64,000 bases of DNA from an uncultured Phascolarctobacterium sp. (GTDB lineage Bacteria; Bacillota; Negativicutes; Acidaminococcales; Acidaminococcaceae). A program made the position numbers and the translations under genes. The stretch is from NCBI RefSeq assembly GCF_934190775.1, contig NZ_CAKPTG010000015.1, positions 5,416 through 69,415 of the forward strand. The letters run 5' to 3'. The notes beneath the pieces are model-generated. The model was not told the DNA's origin. It was given only the letters and a program-made list of their open reading frames with translations, and searched no databases. This document shows, in pieces, positions 7,401 to 14,727 of this stretch (positions within the stretch are counted from its first letter, which is position 1; the number at the start of each line of letters is the position of its first letter).

Positions 7401-8645
7401 TCAGAACAGGCTGATAACGCTGCTAAGACCAAGATATAAGCTGATTAAGAAGATTATCCAGCCTAATGCAGTTTGCAGAGTACTGTTAGTAAATTCACCC
7501 ATGATTTTCTTGCTGCAGGTAAGGTAAACTGTTACGCCTACAACTACAGGCAGAACGATACCGTTAACAGCCTGTGCCGTCATAATCAGCGCAATCGGAT
7601 TAAAGCCGAAAGCGGAGATAACAATACCGGTTACAAGAACTGCTGCATTAGTGATGATGAAGCGTTTATCGCTTCTGTCAGTCTTCCAGCCCCACAAGCC
7701 GGCAAGCACATAGGATACACCCATCGGTGTGCATACAGCGCTGGAAATACCGGCAGCAACCAGGCCTACAGCCATAAACGGCTGAGCAAAATCACCAAGA
7801 GTGGGCTGCAGCTGAACTGCCATATCCATAGCATTTTTAACGGTCATGCCCTGCATAACGGCAGCGGAGGTAATCAAAATCGCACCGGTTACAATGCCAC
7901 CGATAATCATCGGAATGTTAGTACCAAAGGCAACCAATGGCAGCTCTTCGGCGCTATGCCAGGTACGCTTAGCGCTGGCAGCATGTAAAAACATATTATA
8001 CGGAACAACGGTAGTACCAATCAAAGCCAGGCAGGTCATCAAAGAACCTTCCGGAATATGCGGTACAAGACCGCCAAACAATTCGCCAAGATTAGGTTGT
8101 ACAACAATCATTGTAATCAGAAAAACAATGCACATAACTACAACGCAGACAGCCAAAAGCTTTTCCAGATATTTCAAAGCATCACCGGCAAAGCTCAAAA
8201 GCACCATAATGCACAGGCCCCAAATAGGTGCGATGATATGTGTCGAAACGCCGGTCAAGGCGCTGACACCCAAAGCAGTGCCGGTCAAATCTCCGCCCAT
8301 ATAAGCAAAGCCGCCTACGGCGATAGCAACAGCAACCAGACCTACAAGGAATTTTCTAAGCAGCGGACGGTCATCAAAAGCAATCTGCAAAGTTTCTGCC
8401 AGATCCTTTTGAGTTACTACGCCCAAACGCGCTGCCATACCTTGTGTAACAATAACAGCAATTACAGAAAAGACTATGCACCATAATAATTCATAGCCAT
8501 AACCGGCGCCGGCTCTGGTGGAGCTTGTTACGGTACCGGGACCGATAAAGGAACCGCAGATTAAAAAACCTGGTCCCAAAGCAGCTAATTTTTCTTTAAA
8601 AGTAAAGTGACGCGGTGCTTTAGCACCATTTGTTTCCTTTTGCAT
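7401..8645 (-). CDS. Nramp-fold transporter lacking the canonical metal ligands
   Basis: A 414-residue polytopic membrane protein with about 11 hydrophobic segments and clear similarity to the Nramp/SLC11 family. In TM1 the normally invariant D-P-G-N is G-P-G-T (residues 35-38), and in TM6 the M-P-H motif is V-P-Y (in GTTVVPYNMFLHAA). These residues coordinate Mn2+/Fe2+ in true Nramps, so this is probably not a transition-metal importer; a different cation, perhaps organic, is possible. It is cotranscribed with the ureohydrolase, which suggests it imports that enzyme's substrate, though this is inference. The start at 8645 follows GAGGGGG by 9 nt; upstream TTG codons are less likely. Confidence 0.85.
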   Translation of the reverse strand: MQKETNGAKAPRHFTFKEKLAALGPGFLICGSFIGPGTVTSSTRAGAGYGYELLWCIVFSVIAVIVTQGMAARLGVVTQKDLAETLQIAFDDRPLLRKFLVGLVAVAIAVGGFAYMGGDLTGTALGVSALTGVSTHIIAPIWGLCIMVLLSFAGDALKYLEKLLAVCVVVMCIVFLITMIVVQPNLGELFGGLVPHIPEGSLMTCLALIGTTVVPYNMFLHAASAKRTWHSAEELPLVAFGTNIPMIIGGIVTGAILITSAAVMQGMTVKNAMDMAVQLQPTLGDFAQPFMAVGLVAAGISSAVCTPMGVSYVLAGLWGWKTDRSDKRFIITNAAVLVTGIVISAFGFNPIALIMTAQAVNGIVLPVVVGVTVYLTCSKKIMGEFTNSTLQTALGWIIFLISLYLGLSSVISLF

Positions 8646-8695
8646 TATATAATGCCCCCTCAAAAAAATAAATGTGCCAGACGTTTTCGCTTTAC

Positions 8696-8764
8696 ATTAT
8701 CGTTTTTCTTTTTATATTATCGTCTGTTAGTATTTCTTATATCACTTTACAGTAGCTCTGTCAA
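8696..8764 (-). promoter_or_regulatory. promoter and direct-repeat operator for the Nramp-ureohydrolase operon
   Basis: On the minus strand TTGACA (8764-8759) and TATAAG (8741-8736) are 17 bp apart, a strong housekeeping promoter. Just downstream of the predicted start site two identical octamers ACGATAAT (at 8723-8716 and 8703-8696) are spaced exactly 20 bp, two helical turns. That placement is typical of a repressor operator. The divergent IclR-family regulator is the obvious candidate to bind it. Confidence 0.65.
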
Positions 8765-8879
8765 GATTTTTTTCTCCCATTTATCCAAAATATCTCCACA
8801 TATTACATTTTCAGATATTTTACTTGTTGAAATGGCGAATTAGCCTGCACTAATCAAAAATAACGTAATACAAAAGAGG

Positions 8880-8927
8880 TTAGACAGCTCTTTATTGTCA
8901 GTCTAAATATATGTTATAATATCTTTA
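8880..8927 (+). promoter_or_regulatory. promoter of the IclR-type regulator gene
   Basis: An extended -10 (TGTTATAAT, hexamer 8915-8920) is preceded by the inverted repeat TTAGAC (8880-8885) / GTCTAA (8901-8906), which spans the -35 region. It could be an autoregulatory site. The predicted start of transcription near 8927 rules out an upstream ATG at 8928 as a normal translational start. Confidence 0.6.
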
Positions 8928-8957
8928 ATGTATAACGGATATCGAAGGAGCATTATC

Positions 8958-9734
8958 ATGACTACTACTACACCAAAGCTAATTCAATCAGTCCAACGCG
9001 CTATTGATATTCTCAACTGCTTCACCAACAGTAAACCCGAGATAGGCATCAACGAAATCAGCGCCAAAACAAAACTGAACGTCAACACAGCCCGCGGACT
9101 TATCAATACAATGGTAGCAAACAATCTGCTGCTTTTAGACCATGACACTAATCATTACCGTCTGGGTAGCTTTTTTCTGAGCAAAGCTGGCATCATCCAA
9201 AGCCAAATCCGTTCTTATATCATTCTCTGTAAACCTCTGATGAACGCGTTAGCAGAAAAGTATCATATAACTGCCAGCCTGCAGATTGTCAATCAGGATG
9301 AAATTGTCACGATTTATTGTGCCTATCCCGTCAGCACCTCTTATTACATCACCTTGTCAGAATATACACCTCTGCCAGAATACGTTACCTCATCAGGCAA
9401 GCTGCTTTTAAAGCATGTACTGCTTCCTGCACGTCCTGATTATCTGGACGATATTGAATTTAAGCCCTATACGCCGTATACCTTAAAAAATAAACAGGAA
9501 CTGCAAAAACAGCTAGATGAAATTACGGTTAAAGGCTATTCTGTGGAAAAAGAAGAATTTAATCTTGATGTCGGCAGTATCGCTGTACCAATTTTTGATT
9601 TAAATAAAGACCTCATCGGCACTGTCAGTGTCACTGTCTTTGCCAGTGCCATGCCCCGTCTGGAAAAAAATTTAGTGCATGACCTGAAGCAGATTGCTGA
9701 TCAGGTCGGCGGTTTGATTGGTACGCAAAAATAA
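8958..9734 (+). CDS. IclR-family transcriptional regulator
   Basis: A 258-residue protein with an N-terminal winged helix (QSVQRAIDILNCF, then INEISAKTKLNVNTARGLINTMVANNLL, about 10-60) and the C-terminal IclR effector domain (VTSSGKLLLKHVL, GYSVEKEEFNLDVGSIAVPIFD, LIGTVSVT). IclR proteins usually control an adjacent catabolic operon in response to a small-molecule effector. It is divergent from the Nramp-ureohydrolase operon and upstream of the ATC hydrolase gene; both flanking regions carry ACGATA half-sites. The start at 8958 follows GAAGGAG by 7 nt. It ends at its own terminator. Confidence 0.9.
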   Translation: MTTTTPKLIQSVQRAIDILNCFTNSKPEIGINEISAKTKLNVNTARGLINTMVANNLLLLDHDTNHYRLGSFFLSKAGIIQSQIRSYIILCKPLMNALAEKYHITASLQIVNQDEIVTIYCAYPVSTSYYITLSEYTPLPEYVTSSGKLLLKHVLLPARPDYLDDIEFKPYTPYTLKNKQELQKQLDEITVKGYSVEKEEFNLDVGSIAVPIFDLNKDLIGTVSVTVFASAMPRLEKNLVHDLKQIADQVGGLIGTQK

Positions 9735-9745
9735 GCCTTTTAAAC

Positions 9746-9786
9746 AATCTCGTTGCTTCCTTGCGCAAGTAACGAGATTTTCTTTT
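9746..9786 (+). terminator. terminator of the IclR-type gene
   Basis: Stem AATCTCGTT / AACGAGATT followed by TTTCTTTTT, 12 bp after the stop codon. Confidence 0.8.
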
Positions 9787-9787
9787 T

Positions 9788-9863
9788 ACGATATTATCGT
9801 TTTGAAATTTGAAATTTCGTCTTGTATGATTTGCGACTTTTTTGTATAATGCATATGAGCTAT
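9788..9863 (+). promoter_or_regulatory. ATC hydrolase promoter with ACGATA palindrome
   Basis: A 13-bp palindrome with ACGATA and TATCGT arms (9788-9800) uses the same half-site as the repeats before the Nramp gene. Downstream, CTTGTA (9821-9826), an 18-bp spacer and TATAAT (9845-9850) are followed by GCATATGAGCTAT. The same layout, with GCAAATAAGCTAT, occurs before the carbamoylase gene at 14538-14580. Confidence 0.65.
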
Positions 9864-9912
9864 ATAGGTTTCCGTATATAGTCCAATGCAAAACAAGTGA
9901 GGGATTATTAAA

Positions 9913-10392
9913 ATGCAAGAAGAAGTTAAAGAACCGGTTTCCATGTTTGTTTTATTTGCCAGAATGTTTTCTATTACCGCCAAAAATCTGGAAAAAGAAT
10001 TTGGCGAAAAAGGCCTGAAGGTCTTAGAAGACAGCGTTAAAGAATTTGGTATTGAACGCGGCAAGGACATTGCTGCCCGCGCCAAAGCCAACGGCAAAGA
10101 AAATACGCTTGAAAATTATCTGGATAACTACGATATGGGCCGCAGCGAAGAATTCGGTTACGATACTATTTATAAGCAAGACGGTATTCATCAGGATTTT
10201 CACCGCTGTGTATTTGCCAAAACCTGGATGGATGCAGATGAAGAAAAATACGGACGCATTTATTGCGAAAACATCGATCCCGCTATCGCCGAAGGCTATA
10301 ACGAAAATATGGAATGTGTGCATGACCATATCATGTATGCAGATGGTCATTGCACCTTCTGCTTCCGTATGAAAGAAAACAATAAAAAATAA
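9913..10392 (+). CDS. L-2-amino-thiazoline-4-carboxylate (ATC) hydrolase family protein
   Basis: A 159-residue protein of the ATC hydrolase family. The diagnostic C-terminal region is YCENIDPAIAEGYN followed by a Cys/His-rich stretch (CVHDHIMYADGHCTFCFRMK). In pseudomonads the ATC hydrolase opens the thiazoline ring of L-ATC to S- or N-carbamoyl-L-cysteine, and an M20-type carbamoylase then frees cysteine. A carbamoylase gene with a matching promoter lies 4.8 kb downstream. The family is broad, so the exact substrate is an inference. The N-terminal helix region (FARMFSITAKNLEKEFGEKG) is typical of the family. The start at 9913 is preceded by GTGAGGG. Confidence 0.75.
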   Translation: MQEEVKEPVSMFVLFARMFSITAKNLEKEFGEKGLKVLEDSVKEFGIERGKDIAARAKANGKENTLENYLDNYDMGRSEEFGYDTIYKQDGIHQDFHRCVFAKTWMDADEEKYGRIYCENIDPAIAEGYNENMECVHDHIMYADGHCTFCFRMKENNKK

Positions 10393-10419
10393 TAATTGCA
10401 AACTATACCGATGAATAAA

Positions 10420-10474
10420 AACTCCCCTTAATATACTGTACATTTGCTGCAGCTGATATTAATGGGAGCTTTTC
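10420..10474. terminator. terminator between convergent ATC hydrolase and metQ genes
   Basis: Long stem CTCCCCTTAATAT / ATATTAATGGGAG with an intervening PstI-like palindromic loop, followed by CTTTTCT on the plus strand. Confidence 0.65.
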
Positions 10475-10492
10475 TATATATTTTTTTCTACA

Positions 10493-11296
10493 TTAAAATG
10501 CAGGCTCAATGGTTCCTTTATATTTATCGGCAATAAACTTCTTCACAGCCTCAGACTGGTAAGCCTTCACAAAAGCCTTGTAAGCCTCTTTATCCTTATC
10601 ATTGTTGCGGGCAGCAATAATCATTACAGCCAGCGGTTCGTCCTTAGGCTCAAGGAAGATATTCTGCTTTTTAACATCCAGGCCACCGCTCATTACATAG
10701 TTCATGGTAATAGCAGCAGCATCTACATCAGCCAGGCTGCGCGGCAGCTGTGCTGCCTCCAGCTCCTTAAATTTCAGATGCTTAGGATTATCGACAACAT
10801 CCTTCGGAGTAGCCTTCATGCCCACGCCATCCTTCAATTTCAACAGGCCGGCGCGCTGCAAAAGCAGCAGACCGCGACCGCCGTTTGTCGGGTCATTAGG
10901 AATAGCAATCGTCGCACCATCAGGAATATCCTTAACATCATGCACCTTATCGCTATAAATGCCCATGCGCATTAAAATAGCATTGCCGATGGGTACAAGG
11001 TCAGTCTTGTTCGTCTTGTTGAAATTATCCAGGAAGGGCTTATGCTGGTAGCTTACCAAATCCAGCTCACCATCCGCCAAAGCCTTATCCGGCGTAACGT
11101 AATCAGAGAACTCCACAACCTGTACCTTCAGGCCACTTTTGGCCGCTTCCTTGGCCGCAGCCTCCACAACCTCGGCATGGGGACCGGCGGTAGCACCAAC
11201 CTTAATCGTTGTTTGAGCCTGTTTATCACCGCCGCCGCAGCCTGCTGCTGCCAATGCCACTACAGATAACGCAATAACCAATAATTTTTTCAACAT
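10493..11296 (-). CDS. metQ: methionine-binding lipoprotein MetQ
   Basis: A 267-residue NlpA/MetQ-type substrate-binding lipoprotein. Lipobox LAAAGC places the lipidated Cys at residue 19. The mature protein has the family landmarks IKVGATAGPHAEVVEAA, ELDLVSYQHKPFLDNFN, IAIPNDPTNGGRGLLLLQ and AAAITMNYVMSGGL. It delivers D/L-methionine to the MetNI ABC importer, but metN and metI are not next to it here. Expression is controlled by a T-box leader just upstream, which makes Met the likely ligand, not another amino acid. The start follows AAAGGAG by 9 nt. Confidence 0.92.
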   Translation of the reverse strand: MLKKLLVIALSVVALAAAGCGGGDKQAQTTIKVGATAGPHAEVVEAAAKEAAKSGLKVQVVEFSDYVTPDKALADGELDLVSYQHKPFLDNFNKTNKTDLVPIGNAILMRMGIYSDKVHDVKDIPDGATIAIPNDPTNGGRGLLLLQRAGLLKLKDGVGMKATPKDVVDNPKHLKFKELEAAQLPRSLADVDAAAITMNYVMSGGLDVKKQNIFLEPKDEPLAVMIIAARNNDKDKEAYKAFVKAYQSEAVKKFIADKYKGTIEPAF

Positions 11297-11311
11297 AATT
11301 CATCGTCTCCT

Positions 11312-11630
11312 TTGTAAAACTAAAATAAAAAAAGCCTTCGTTTATCCATACCGCATTTTCATTATGCAGTAAGGGACGAAAGCAAACTTCGTGGTACCAC
11401 CCAAATTCACTGCTACCTCACGATAGCAGCCTCCTCAAGTACGCCGGACTAAGCCATTAATACTTCAGCACTGTAACGGGTGCACCCGGACGACCTAAAC
11501 TTGCGCTTCAGCCAATCAGCTCCAAGACCATCTTCGGCAAATTCTCCTGCGCTTCCTTTCACCAAACGGAAGCTCTCTGTGGCAGTACTCCTTGCGTACT
11601 CTTCTTTTCATTGCTCGTATATGAACTTGT
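11312..11630 (-). ncRNA. T-box riboswitch, probably tRNA-Met sensing, upstream of metQ
   Basis: The minus-strand leader of metQ contains the T-box antiterminator core GGGTGGTACCACG (rc of about 11390-11402), then a terminator with arms GCTTTCGT and ACGAAGGC closing on a T-run (about 11335-11380, T-run at 11324-11332). The 5' part shows stem I features (AGAGAGC, GGTGAAAGGAAGC). In the specifier region the sequence GAAGATGGTC provides a candidate AUG codon for methionine, in keeping with the gene. Uncharged tRNA-Met would stabilise the antiterminator and turn metQ on. Confidence 0.88.
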
Positions 11631-11844
11631 GAGTAAAAATATACAACTTGTCAAAGCATCTGTCAACAAAAAAACGGAAAAAATTTCAAAAAGCCTAGTA
11701 TTTTAGTAGATTTGTAAACGATGTTACAAAAATCACTTGGCTATATAGTTTGCTAATAGCGAAGAATAAAATAAATATAATTTTTAATTTTACATTTCTT
11801 CATTATAGCGCCCAAAAACATAACAAAAGCTGTAAATTCACCTA

Positions 11845-11873
11845 TTGACAAGCTAGGTTTTATCGTGTAAATT
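11845..11873 (+). promoter_or_regulatory. promoter of the sulfur PLP enzyme operon
   Basis: TTGACA (11845-11850), a 17-bp spacer and TAAATT (11868-11873). It lies in an AT-rich stretch between the divergent metQ T-box and the structured leader, and would give a leader of about 185 nt. Confidence 0.55.
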
Positions 11874-11948
11874 ATCAAGCAAACATCACACAAGCACTGC
11901 TTGTTGATTTTGTTTCACGAATAAAAATTTTGATAATATCACGTTTAA

Positions 11949-12063
11949 CAGGTGAGAAGATACCGGAGAAAAAAATGCAGTAACATGCATAAACCAGCTT
12001 CCGGCAATCCTGATGAAGTATCCGGTATCTTGCCGCCTGACCTTGAAAGGAGAAGATGACACT
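11949..12063 (+). ncRNA. structured leader RNA of unrecognised class before the sulfur PLP genes
   Basis: A long closing stem is formed by CAGGTG/CGCCTG (11949-11954 with 12034-12039) and an 11-bp perfect stem (11957-11967 with 12021-12031), separated by a 2x2 internal loop. Inside are two hairpins, ATGCA/TGCAT (11975-11990) and CTTC/GAAG (11998-12018), making a three-way junction. The second loop holds CGGCAA (12002-12007), complementary to TTGCCG at 12030-12035, a possible pseudoknot or alternative pairing. A 24-codon upstream frame (11985-12059) ends 4 nt before the gene. The position suggests a metabolite- or translation-controlled element. It does not match the SAM-I consensus. Confidence 0.55.
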
Positions 12064-13203
12064 ATGGAATTTGCAACAAAATGTATTCATGAAATCGGCG
12101 CAGCTGACGCAACCGGCAGCATTACCCCGGCAATTTATCTTTCCTCAACCTTTGCACACCCCAAGTTGGGGGACACCACAGGCTTTAACTATACACGTGA
12201 ATCCAACCCGACACGTGCACGTCTGGAGCAGCTTTTGGCAGCATTGGAGAACGGTGTCGATGCCTTGGCTTTTTCCTCCGGTATGGCTGCAGTTGATGCG
12301 GTTATGAATCTGTTCGCGCCCGGCGACCACATTATCACCGGCAACGATCTCTACGGTGGCTCCTTCCGTCTGTTCCGCAACCTCAACGCCAAAAACGGTG
12401 TAGAGTTTACTTCTGTGCATACTTCTAAACTGGAAGAAATTAAGGCTGCCATTAAGCCCAATACAAAAGCCATCTTTTTGGAAACACCTACCAACCCCAC
12501 AATGGAAATCAGTGATTTGCGTGCTATCAGCAAAATCGCCCACGAAAATAATTTTTTGGTTATCGTCGACAATACCTTTCTGACACCATATTTTCAAAGA
12601 CCGCTGGACCTTGGCGCTGATATCGTTATCCATAGCGGAACAAAATATCTTTGCGGTCATAACGATGTACTCGTCGGCTTTACCGTAGCCAAGGACCCTG
12701 TTATTGCCGACAAGCTGCGACTGATTTATAAAACAACCGGTGCCTGTTTGGGAGCACTTGATGCCTGGCTCGTTATCCGCGGTATCAAAACTCTGCCGCT
12801 GCGTATGGAGCAGCACCAGAAAAATGCTTTTGCCATTGCCAAATGGCTACAAAAGCAGCCGCGTGTACAATACGTTTTATATCCCGGTCTGGAAAATCAT
12901 CCCGGTTATGCAATCAGCAAAGCGCAGACCACCGGCTTCGGCGGCATGATTTCCTTTGCTGTAGACAACGCGGAAACGGCACGCCAAATTCTTGAGGGCG
13001 TCAAGCTCATTAAATTTGCCGAAAGCCTTGGCGGTACGGAAAGCCTGATAACCTATCCGATTCGCCAGACGCATACCGACCTTACTGCCGAAGAATGTGC
13101 CGAAAAGGGGATTACAGATTGTCTGCTGCGCTTCTCTACAGGCATCGAAGCAACGCAGGATCTTATTGATGATTTGGCACAGGCCTTTGCTGCGGTAGAA
13201 TAA
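12064..13203 (+). CDS. PLP-dependent trans-sulfuration enzyme (cystathionine gamma-synthase/lyase family)
   Basis: A 379-residue Cys/Met-metabolism PLP enzyme. Landmarks are YTRESNPTR, ALAFSSGMAAV, ETPTNPTMEI, VDNTFLTPYFQRPLDLGADIV and the PLP-lysine motif IHSGTKYLCGHNDV. SLGGTESLITYP and the C-terminal LRFSTGIEA complete the fold. It is a gamma- or beta-type enzyme acting on cystathionine, O-acyl homoserine or methionine; the exact reaction cannot be read from sequence. It is the first gene of an operon with a MalY/PatB-type lyase. The start at 12064 is chosen because the family begins with the MEFATKCIH segment and AAAGGAG precedes it. Confidence 0.88.
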   Translation: MEFATKCIHEIGAADATGSITPAIYLSSTFAHPKLGDTTGFNYTRESNPTRARLEQLLAALENGVDALAFSSGMAAVDAVMNLFAPGDHIITGNDLYGGSFRLFRNLNAKNGVEFTSVHTSKLEEIKAAIKPNTKAIFLETPTNPTMEISDLRAISKIAHENNFLVIVDNTFLTPYFQRPLDLGADIVIHSGTKYLCGHNDVLVGFTVAKDPVIADKLRLIYKTTGACLGALDAWLVIRGIKTLPLRMEQHQKNAFAIAKWLQKQPRVQYVLYPGLENHPGYAISKAQTTGFGGMISFAVDNAETARQILEGVKLIKFAESLGGTESLITYPIRQTHTDLTAEECAEKGITDCLLRFSTGIEATQDLIDDLAQAFAAVE

Positions 13204-13232
13204 TTTATAAGAATAAAATTTGGTGATAGATT

Positions 13233-14414
13233 ATGACTAAATATGATTTTGACAAGATAATCGACAGACGTAATACAGACTGCCTAAAATATGATTTTGC
13301 CATCCAGCGTGGTCGTCCGGCAGACGTCTTACCTTTTTGGGTAGCAGATATGGATTTTCCTATTGCCCGGGAAATACCGGAAGCACTTGTTGAACGCTGC
13401 CAACATGCCATCTTCGGTTATAGTGAAAGTACAGAAGCATATTTTCAAGCTGTCCGTGACTGGTATACTAAGCATTTTAACTGGACTCCCAAAGCCGAAT
13501 GGCTCACCAAGACTCCCGGCATAGTTTTTGCCCTTGCGATGGCAGTGAAGGCCTTTACTAAAGAAGGTGAGGGCGTGCTTGTACAGCAGCCTGTTTACTA
13601 TCCTTTCAGTGAGGTTATTGAAGATAACAACCGTCAGCTGGTAAATTCACCGCTCATCCTGAAAAATGGTCATTACGAAATGGACTTTGCCGATTTGGAA
13701 GAAAAAATTATCGCCAACAATGTTAAGCTGATGCTTTTGTGCTCACCACATAACCCCGTTGGCCGTGTCTGGACACGCGCTGAGCTACAAAAAGTGGGCG
13801 ATATCTGCCTTAAGCATGGTGTAATTACCGTAAGTGATGAAATTCACGGCGATTTCGTCTGGGGAAATAACTCTCAGACGGTTTTTGCAAGTTTGGGTGA
13901 GCAGTACGAGCAAAATTGTGTAATCTGCACTGCGCCCAGCAAAACCTTCAATATCGCCGGCTTACAGATATCCAACATCTTCATTCCCAACAAAATTTTA
14001 CGCCGCCGCTTCCGCAAGCAAGTGGCAGCAGCAGGCTATAGCCAGATAAATACCATGGGACTCGTTGCCTGCCAGGCAGCCTACACTTATGGCGAAGATT
14101 GGCTAAAACAGGCAAAGACTTATATCGAAGATAACATTAAATTCGTTGATGATTATCTGAAGCAGAACTTGCCGCAGATTAAGCTGCTCCATCCTGAGGG
14201 GACATATCTGATTTGGCTTGATTGCAGCGCCTTAGGCCTTACAGCTGCCGAACGCGAGCAGTGGCTCTGGCATCAAGCACACCTCTGGCTTGACGGCGGC
14301 GGTATCTTCGGCAAGGAGGGCGAAGCCTTTGAACGTATCAACGTTGCCTGCCCCCGTGCGCTATTATTACAGGGACTTGAGCAGCTGAAACAAGCTGTTC
14401 ATGCATTAAATTAA
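13233..14414 (+). CDS. MalY/PatB-type aminotransferase-fold C-S lyase
   Basis: A 393-residue fold-type I PLP enzyme of the MalY/PatB group: DRRNTDCLKYD near the N-terminus, VADMDF, TPGIVFALAMA, CSPHNPVGRVW, SDEIHGDFVW and the PLP-lysine motif APSKTFNIAGLQ. These enzymes usually cleave cystathionine to homocysteine, pyruvate and ammonia (beta-lyase), completing trans-sulfuration after the preceding gene product. It begins 29 bp after that gene with a TTGGTGA ribosome site, so both are likely cotranscribed. Cytoplasmic. It ends at a strong terminator. A 13/14 match to the Noc-binding consensus (13362-13375) lies within it, possibly by chance. Confidence 0.88.
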   Translation: MTKYDFDKIIDRRNTDCLKYDFAIQRGRPADVLPFWVADMDFPIAREIPEALVERCQHAIFGYSESTEAYFQAVRDWYTKHFNWTPKAEWLTKTPGIVFALAMAVKAFTKEGEGVLVQQPVYYPFSEVIEDNNRQLVNSPLILKNGHYEMDFADLEEKIIANNVKLMLLCSPHNPVGRVWTRAELQKVGDICLKHGVITVSDEIHGDFVWGNNSQTVFASLGEQYEQNCVICTAPSKTFNIAGLQISNIFIPNKILRRRFRKQVAAAGYSQINTMGLVACQAAYTYGEDWLKQAKTYIEDNIKFVDDYLKQNLPQIKLLHPEGTYLIWLDCSALGLTAAEREQWLWHQAHLWLDGGGIFGKEGEAFERINVACPRALLLQGLEQLKQAVHALN

Positions 14415-14457
14415 ATTTATTAATTCCATTCTTTTGACGACATATCTCCAAAAAAAA

Positions 14458-14505
14458 CTGCTGCCTTCTTTGTAGCCAAAGTGAAGGCAGCAGCTTATTT
14501 TTATT
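14458..14505 (+). terminator. terminator of the sulfur PLP operon
   Basis: Stem CTGCTGCCTTC / GAAGGCAGCAG followed by a T-rich tract, 43 bp after the stop. Confidence 0.85.
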
Positions 14506-14537
14506 TTCGCTATACTTTTGCAGGTTCATTATTACAT

Positions 14538-14580
14538 CTTGTAAATTGACGCTGATTTGTATATAATGCAAATAAGCTAT
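14538..14580 (+). promoter_or_regulatory. carbamoylase promoter matching the ATC hydrolase promoter
   Basis: CTTGTA (14538-14543), an 18-bp spacer, TATAAT (14562-14567) and GCAAATAAGCTAT (14568-14580). The spacing and the 13-bp tract after the -10 (11 of 13 identical) are the same as at 9821-9863. This strongly suggests co-regulation of the two genes. Confidence 0.7.
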
Positions 14581-14727
14581 CCTATGCTTGTTTGCTGTAA
14601 CGCTCTTATCGGAGCATATAAAACAGCGGAACAAATTGGTTTTAAAGCTATAATAAAATATAATAAACTTACTTTTTAGGCTTTTGCCGTTATGCAAAAG
14701 CCTAATGAAGCAGGAAGGGAGCATTAT

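Noticed and set aside
7473..8486. Plus-strand frames over the Nramp gene
   Set aside because: Shadows of the minus-strand transporter; the translated sequences are low-complexity and without motifs.
11941..12060. SAM-I riboswitch
   Set aside because: The SAM-I core (GATGAAACC, GGCAACC in the right order and the kink-turn) is not present; only a short CCGGCAA is alike.
13362..13375. Noc-binding site
   Set aside because: A 13/14 match within patB coding sequence, far from other sites; it may be chance, so it is not listed as a feature.
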